A stretch of 9,777 nucleotides of DNA from Candidatus Hydrogenedentota bacterium (GTDB lineage: Bacteria > Hydrogenedentota > Hydrogenedentia > Hydrogenedentiales > CAITNO01), in NCBI GenBank assembly GCA_903922535.1, contig CAIXUF010000009.1, positions 1 to 9,777 of the forward strand, read 5' to 3'. Position 1 is the first letter of the stretch, and every line of letters begins with the position of its first letter. Under the pieces are notes generated by a model. That model did not search any database and was not told the origin of the DNA. It saw nothing but the letters and a program-made list of their open reading frames with translations. Shown in pieces: positions 6,651 to 9,777 of the stretch. The position numbers were made by a program, and so were the translations under genes.

Positions 6651-6713
6651 GGCGATTCCTTTTGCCATCCCGAATGGATTGACAAATCCTGTCTGCATGC
6701 CGGCGTCTCAGCG

Positions 6714-6760
6714 AAGACAAGATCCCTCCCTGCGTTTCACTTCGTTCAGGATGACAGGGG
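6714..6760. repeat. REP-like dispersed repeat candidate
   Basis: The segment containing CACTTCGTTCAGGATGACAG (6738-6757) is of a type I associate with short palindromic extragenic repeats found many times in some bacterial genomes. Imperfect complementary parts (CCCT/CCTG at 6724-6732 and CAGG/AGGG at 6747-6759) could fold. It lies in the 196-bp gap between two same-strand genes. Only one copy is visible here, so its repeat status rests on recall. Confidence 0.35.
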
Positions 6761-6790
6761 GCTTGCCGCGCATTCTATTGCTCCCCTTTC

Positions 6791-6819
6791 TTTTGCCTGT
6801 CGCCGCAAATCGGTATCAT
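6791..6819 (+). promoter_or_regulatory. Possible sigma-70-type promoter of the glycoside-hydrolase-like gene
   Basis: TTTTGC (6791-6796), a 17-bp spacer and TATCAT (6814-6819) lie 27 bp before the start codon. The -10 box is good and the -35 box weak. CCTGTC (6796-6801) and its complement GACAGG (6832-6837) flank the -10 box; further copies of the hexamer occur at 6688-6693 and 6753-6758, so a binding protein may act here. Confidence 0.35.
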
Positions 6820-6846
6820 GCTTGCACCTAAGACAGGAGCGCTGCC

Positions 6847-8649
6847 ATGAACCGTCACACGCGTTGGACAATACTGGAATGCATCATCGGCCTGCTGGCC
6901 GTTGCGGCACACGCCGCGCCGGATCTGCGTGTCGGTGCCTCGCTGCATGCGTTTGACCATTTGGGCGGGTTCTCGCAGCAGGCGGAGGCGGCGGCGGCCT
7001 GCGGCGTGACGGTCCTCTACGCCTCGGGGCTGGGCGGGGACGGCTATTCGGGCATCCCCGCGCCGGAAACCTGGGCGGCGCGACTCAAGGCCTGCAGTGA
7101 CTACACCGCGAAGGCCAAGCAGGCCGGTGTGCCCACGGTGCTCGGCTATCTCTGCGCCACGTCCATTGTCGGACTCGACACATTTGCGGCGAACTGGACC
7201 CCCGAGATGAGGGCGGAATTCCACACCACTCCGGACACCTGGCTCCAGCAGGACCGCGACGGGAAGACGCTGCCCTCCTGGTATGGCGGCGACTACCGCC
7301 CGGCCTGCATGAACAACCCCGACTGGCGCGCCTATGAGAAATTCATGGTGCGCATGCAGATCGAGACCGGTCACGACGGCATCTTCTTCGACAATCCGAC
7401 GGTCCACGAGAAGGGCTGCTATTGTCCCCACTGCATGGAGAAGTTCGCCGCGTTTCTCGGCGCGGAGGGCACCGCCGTGCCCGACCATGCCGTGGAGGCG
7501 CTGCGCAGACTCGCAATGGAGCGCGCTGATGATTTCAAGCGCTTCCGCTGCATCACCGGCCTCGAGTTCATCGCGGAAATGCGGGCCCATGCACGGACAA
7601 TCAATCCCGAGGCGGTCATCACGGTGAACAACAGCCTTAACCAGTCCAATGTGCTGTTCTCCCAGTGCCACATCTACGGATACAACATTTTCGAGATGAG
7701 CAAGACCGAGGATTTCGTGGCGATTGAGGACATGGGCTCGCAGCCGCGCTGGATGAGTGACGGCAAGACGGCCGAATGCGGCCCCACCTACGCGCAACTC
7801 CACGCGATCATCCACGGCAAGCCGCTGGTCGCCGTGACCGTGTCGGACAACGACTACCACACCCCGCCCAGCCTCGTGCGCCTGGCGATGGCCGAGGCCG
7901 CGGCGCACCAGGCCGTATACATGCTCTGGCCCACCTGGCCGGAGGAACAGCGGCCGCGCATGATCGCCGCGGTGCGCCCCTGCACTGACTGGCTTCGCTC
8001 CCACACGGACTTCCTCAACGCCAGCCAGCCGCGTCGGGACGTGCTGCTCTTCCTGCCTTTCCGGCGCTGGGTCACGGAGAAGAAATGCGCCGTGTCCGAA
8101 CTGGCCGCCGAACTCACCGCCGCCAACGTGCAATACGAGGTGGCCGACGAGGAAGCCTTCGGCGCGAAACTCGCGCAGTCGCGCGTGGCCTTGGTGGAAA
8201 GCGCCCGGGTCTTGAACAGCGCCGAACAGGATGCGGCAAAGAAGTTCAAGGCCGGTGGCGGCACGCTTGTGGCCGCGGACGACAAGCACTGGCAGGACGT
8301 GCTGCACAAGGCACTCCCCCACCCTTCGCTGCGTTTGAATGCGCCGGTCACCGTGCGCGGCGTCGTGCGCGATTCCGGCACAGCGACGGTGTTGTTTCTC
8401 CACAACCTCCACATCGAGCGCCTCTCCTCGTTCGAGGAACGCGTCACGCCCGCGGAAAACCTTGCCGTGACGGTGCGTGTGCCGTTCAGGGAGATCAAGG
8501 CCGTGCGCGCGTCCACTGCGGATGAGGGCGTAGTCTCCGGCCCGGTTGAGTACACGGCCGAAGACGACAACGACGGCAAGTGTGTCACCGTGCAGGTCCC
8601 CCGGTTGGACATTGCCACGATGCTGATCATCGAAAAGGGAACGGCCTGA
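6847..8649 (+). CDS. Secreted glycoside-hydrolase-like protein (GHL6/GH42-like)
   Basis: The 600-residue protein starts with a Sec signal peptide (cleavage near AHA, residue 23). Residues about 27-390 read as a TIM-barrel of the kind found in hypothetical glycosyl hydrolase families such as GHL6. HDGIFFDN (176-183) ends a core strand with a likely catalytic Asp, followed by CYCPHCMEKF (191-200), VITVNNS (257-263) and the Glu-bearing IFEMSKTEDFVAIED (281-295). Residues about 395-490 look like the Rossmann-type trimerisation domain of GH42 beta-galactosidases (LLFLPFRRW; AGGGTLVAADDKHW), and about 495-597 like a C-terminal beta-sandwich. AGGAG lies 7 nt before the ATG. It probably acts on a polysaccharide or glycan in the periplasm or outside the cell; substrate and activity cannot be told. 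Cys191, Cys193 and Cys196 could bind metal. It appears to be transcribed alone. Confidence 0.72.
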   Translation: MNRHTRWTILECIIGLLAVAAHAAPDLRVGASLHAFDHLGGFSQQAEAAAACGVTVLYASGLGGDGYSGIPAPETWAARLKACSDYTAKAKQAGVPTVLGYLCATSIVGLDTFAANWTPEMRAEFHTTPDTWLQQDRDGKTLPSWYGGDYRPACMNNPDWRAYEKFMVRMQIETGHDGIFFDNPTVHEKGCYCPHCMEKFAAFLGAEGTAVPDHAVEALRRLAMERADDFKRFRCITGLEFIAEMRAHARTINPEAVITVNNSLNQSNVLFSQCHIYGYNIFEMSKTEDFVAIEDMGSQPRWMSDGKTAECGPTYAQLHAIIHGKPLVAVTVSDNDYHTPPSLVRLAMAEAAAHQAVYMLWPTWPEEQRPRMIAAVRPCTDWLRSHTDFLNASQPRRDVLLFLPFRRWVTEKKCAVSELAAELTAANVQYEVADEEAFGAKLAQSRVALVESARVLNSAEQDAAKKFKAGGGTLVAADDKHWQDVLHKALPHPSLRLNAPVTVRGVVRDSGTATVLFLHNLHIERLSSFEERVTPAENLAVTVRVPFREIKAVRASTADEGVVSGPVEYTAEDDNDGKCVTVQVPRLDIATMLIIEKGTA

Positions 8650-8708
8650 AAGAACCCAGTGGAAGAACGCCATGGCAATCCCAGACAAAGGCCGTCACAC
8701 GGGCGTGT

Positions 8709-8890
8709 CCGGAAACCTGAAAGGCCATGACATGAAAGCCCAGGGCAACGCCCGCGGAAAATGATTGCGCGAAACAGAGGCCACCGCCGGTTTGGCCGGA
8801 AGCCTGAAGGCCGCAACATGAAAGCCCGGGGCAACGCCCCGGGAATGGGCCGCGAGAAATAGAGGCCGCCCTGAAGGGCGCGAAACAAGG
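8709..8890. repeat. Tandem hairpin repeats, about 86-bp unit
   Basis: Unit A (8709-8795) and unit B (8796 to about 8890) align along their length. Both begin CCGGAA-CCTG, share ACATGAAAGCCC-x-GGGCAACGCCC-xx-GGAA (A about 8730-8758, B about 8816-8845), and later share GAAA-x-AGAGGCC. B contains two clean hairpins: CCCGGGGC-AAC-GCCCCGGG (8825-8843) and CGCCC-TGAA-GGGCG (8867-8880). A keeps the same positions with weaker stems. A third, decayed unit is visible at about 8645-8708 (TGAAAG, CCCAG, AACGCC, then AAAGGCC and CACGGGCGTG), overlapping the stop of the upstream gene. This looks like an extragenic palindromic repeat cluster. Confidence 0.7.
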
Positions 8891-8989
8891 GGATCTCCGC
8901 AACAACCCTGCACCCGTTACAGAATTCGACGGGACGCGTCCCTCCGGCCGGAATAGCATCACGCCCCCATTGGTTAGAAACATCGACCT

Positions 8990-9018
8990 TTTCACAACCC
9001 CCATTCGGACGGTATACT
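8990..9018 (+). promoter_or_regulatory. Probable sigma-70-type promoter of the mutase gene
   Basis: TTTCAC (8990-8995), a 17-bp spacer and TATACT (9013-9018) lie about 50 bp before the start codon. The -10 box matches five of six consensus positions and the -35 box is moderate. This fits a separate transcription unit for the mutase. Confidence 0.5.
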
Positions 9019-9026
9019 CCCGTCCG
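9006..9026. promoter_or_regulatory. Inverted repeat centred on the -10 box
   Basis: CGGACGG (9006-9012) and CCGTCCG (9020-9026) are perfect 7-bp arms around TATACTC, so the likely -10 box forms the centre. A dimeric regulator bound here would block or remodel RNA polymerase. If transcribed from further upstream, it would instead be an RNA hairpin. Confidence 0.45.
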
Positions 9027-9069
9027 CGGGCCGCCGCGCTGGGGCGTCCCAAACGAAGGAGAACAGAAC

Positions 9070-9777
9070 ATGCAGCTTAATCCCGAGATCTTCCGTGAAT
9101 ACGACATCCGCGGTATTGTGGACCGCGACCTAGACGAGTCCATCATGGAACTGCTGGGCAGGGCCTATGTCGCCTACATGCGCGGAAAACGCAAAGTCAA
9201 CACGGTGGTCATCGGCCGCGATGGCCGGCTCTCGGGCAAGGCGTTCGTCAACGCCCTCATTGACGGCGTCACCTCCTGCGGCATGAACGTCATCGACATC
9301 GGCGAGGTGCCCACGCCGGTGCTCTACTATGCGATGCAGACGCTCAAGGTCGATGGCGGCCTGATGCTCACCGCCAGCCACAATCCCAAGGAATACAACG
9401 GGATGAAGGTCGGCGTGGGCAAGACGACGATCTACGGCGAGGAGATTCAAAAGCTCGGCCGTATCGCCGCGAAGGGCGTGTTCCCCAGGGCGAAAGGCCC
9501 CGTGACCATCACGCGCATGGACATCGTTCCCAAGTACGCGGCCAAGGTAAAGAGCATCATCAAGCTCAAGCGCCCGCTCAAGATTGTGGTGGACGCGGCC
9601 AACGGCGTGGGCGGTGTGGTTGCGGTGCCCATCTATCGTGCGCTGGGCTGCGAGGTCATCCCGCTCTACTGCGACGTGGACGGCGCGTTTCCCAACCACC
9701 ACGCGGACCCGACCAAAAAAGAGAACCTGACCGAACTCTTCCGTCAGGTAAAGAAGCACAAGGCCGACATCGGCATC
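9070..9777 (+). CDS. Phosphomannomutase/phosphoglucomutase, N-terminal 236 residues
   Basis: This is an alpha-D-phosphohexomutase that interconverts hexose 6-phosphate and 1-phosphate in the cytoplasm, feeding GDP-mannose or UDP-glucose and so surface polysaccharide or LPS synthesis. Visible family marks are FREYDIRG (8-15), IGRDGRLSG (48-56), the phosphoserine loop LTASHNPKEYNG (100-111) with catalytic Ser103, and the start of domain II (KIVVDAANGVGG from about 174; FPNHHADPTKKENL about 213-226). The metal-binding D-G-D-x-D-x loop and the later domains lie beyond the window edge, so completeness cannot be judged. AAGGAG lies 8 nt before the ATG. Whether mannose or glucose phosphate is preferred cannot be read from this part. 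It starts its own unit, with a promoter about 50 bp upstream. Confidence 0.93.
   Translation, partial: MQLNPEIFREYDIRGIVDRDLDESIMELLGRAYVAYMRGKRKVNTVVIGRDGRLSGKAFVNALIDGVTSCGMNVIDIGEVPTPVLYYAMQTLKVDGGLMLTASHNPKEYNGMKVGVGKTTIYGEEIQKLGRIAAKGVFPRAKGPVTITRMDIVPKYAAKVKSIIKLKRPLKIVVDAANGVGGVVAVPIYRALGCEVIPLYCDVDGAFPNHHADPTKKENLTELFRQVKKHKADIGI

Larger units (their letters stand above)
8650..9069. other. Intergenic region with hairpin repeats and the mutase promoter
   Basis: This 420-bp gap holds no convincing gene. Its left half is filled with repeat units (listed separately) and its right end holds the promoter of the mutase gene. Minus-strand frames crossing it (8627-9052, 8695-8913) translate the repeats and start without signals, so they are most likely spurious. 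Confidence 0.7.

Noticed and set aside
6775..8688. 637-codon open frame on the minus strand
   Set aside because: It is antisense to the secreted hydrolase-like gene, which has a signal peptide, a good ribosome site and recognisable domains. The minus frame is rich in His, Arg and Gly without motifs, as expected in GC-rich DNA.
7854..9146. 430-codon minus-strand frame across the repeat cluster
   Set aside because: It runs over the end of the hydrolase-like gene, the repeats and the mutase start, and its content is repeat translation.

Overview
The window is GC-rich DNA from a Gram-negative (diderm) bacterium. The evidence is a lipoprotein with a lipobox, several Sec signal peptides, two outer-membrane secretin-type proteins and a Skp/OmpH-like periplasmic protein. 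Use of a TTG start, degenerate minus-strand antisense frames, the style of the secreted glycoside-hydrolase-like gene and the hairpin repeats near the right end suggest an uncultured lineage of the PVC/Hydrogenedentota kind. That placement is an impression only and no marker here proves it.

Layout. At the left edge a minus-strand gene (1-445, cut by the window) encodes an exported protein of unknown function. A 1.1-kb stretch without a convincing gene follows (446-1547). It carries several perfect palindromes and hairpins and separates two divergent transcription units. The central unit (1548-5423) is a tight four-gene plus-strand operon: a miniature Skp-like periplasmic protein, an outer-membrane TPR lipoprotein with an FxLYD-like C-terminal domain, and two tandem secretin-core proteins whose genes overlap by ATGA. 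Neither secretin has the usual N0/N1 periplasmic domains. The second has a Pro-Ala linker encoded by a perfect 15-bp tandem repeat. A strong intrinsic-terminator-like hairpin lies directly on the stop codon of the second secretin.

Next come a membrane-embedded M28-peptidase-like protein with several altered metal-site residues (5484-6650), a short intergenic region with a REP-like repeat, and a 600-residue secreted glycoside-hydrolase-like (GHL6/GH42-like) protein (6847-8649). After these lie a cluster of roughly 86-bp hairpin-rich repeats (8645-8890) and the first 236 codons of a phosphomannomutase/phosphoglucomutase (from 9070), whose likely promoter has a 21-bp inverted repeat centred on its -10 box.

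How the genes may work together. The central operon looks like a self-contained outer-membrane pore module: a periplasmic chaperone-like protein, an outer-membrane TPR lipoprotein that could act as pilotin or assembly factor, and two different minimal secretins that could form a mixed ring or two separate pores. No ATPase, inner-membrane platform or pseudopilin gene is visible, so this is not an ordinary type II secretion or type IV pilus locus within these limits. The function is inferred from parts and order. The M28-like, glycoside-hydrolase-like and mutase genes appear to be separate transcription units.
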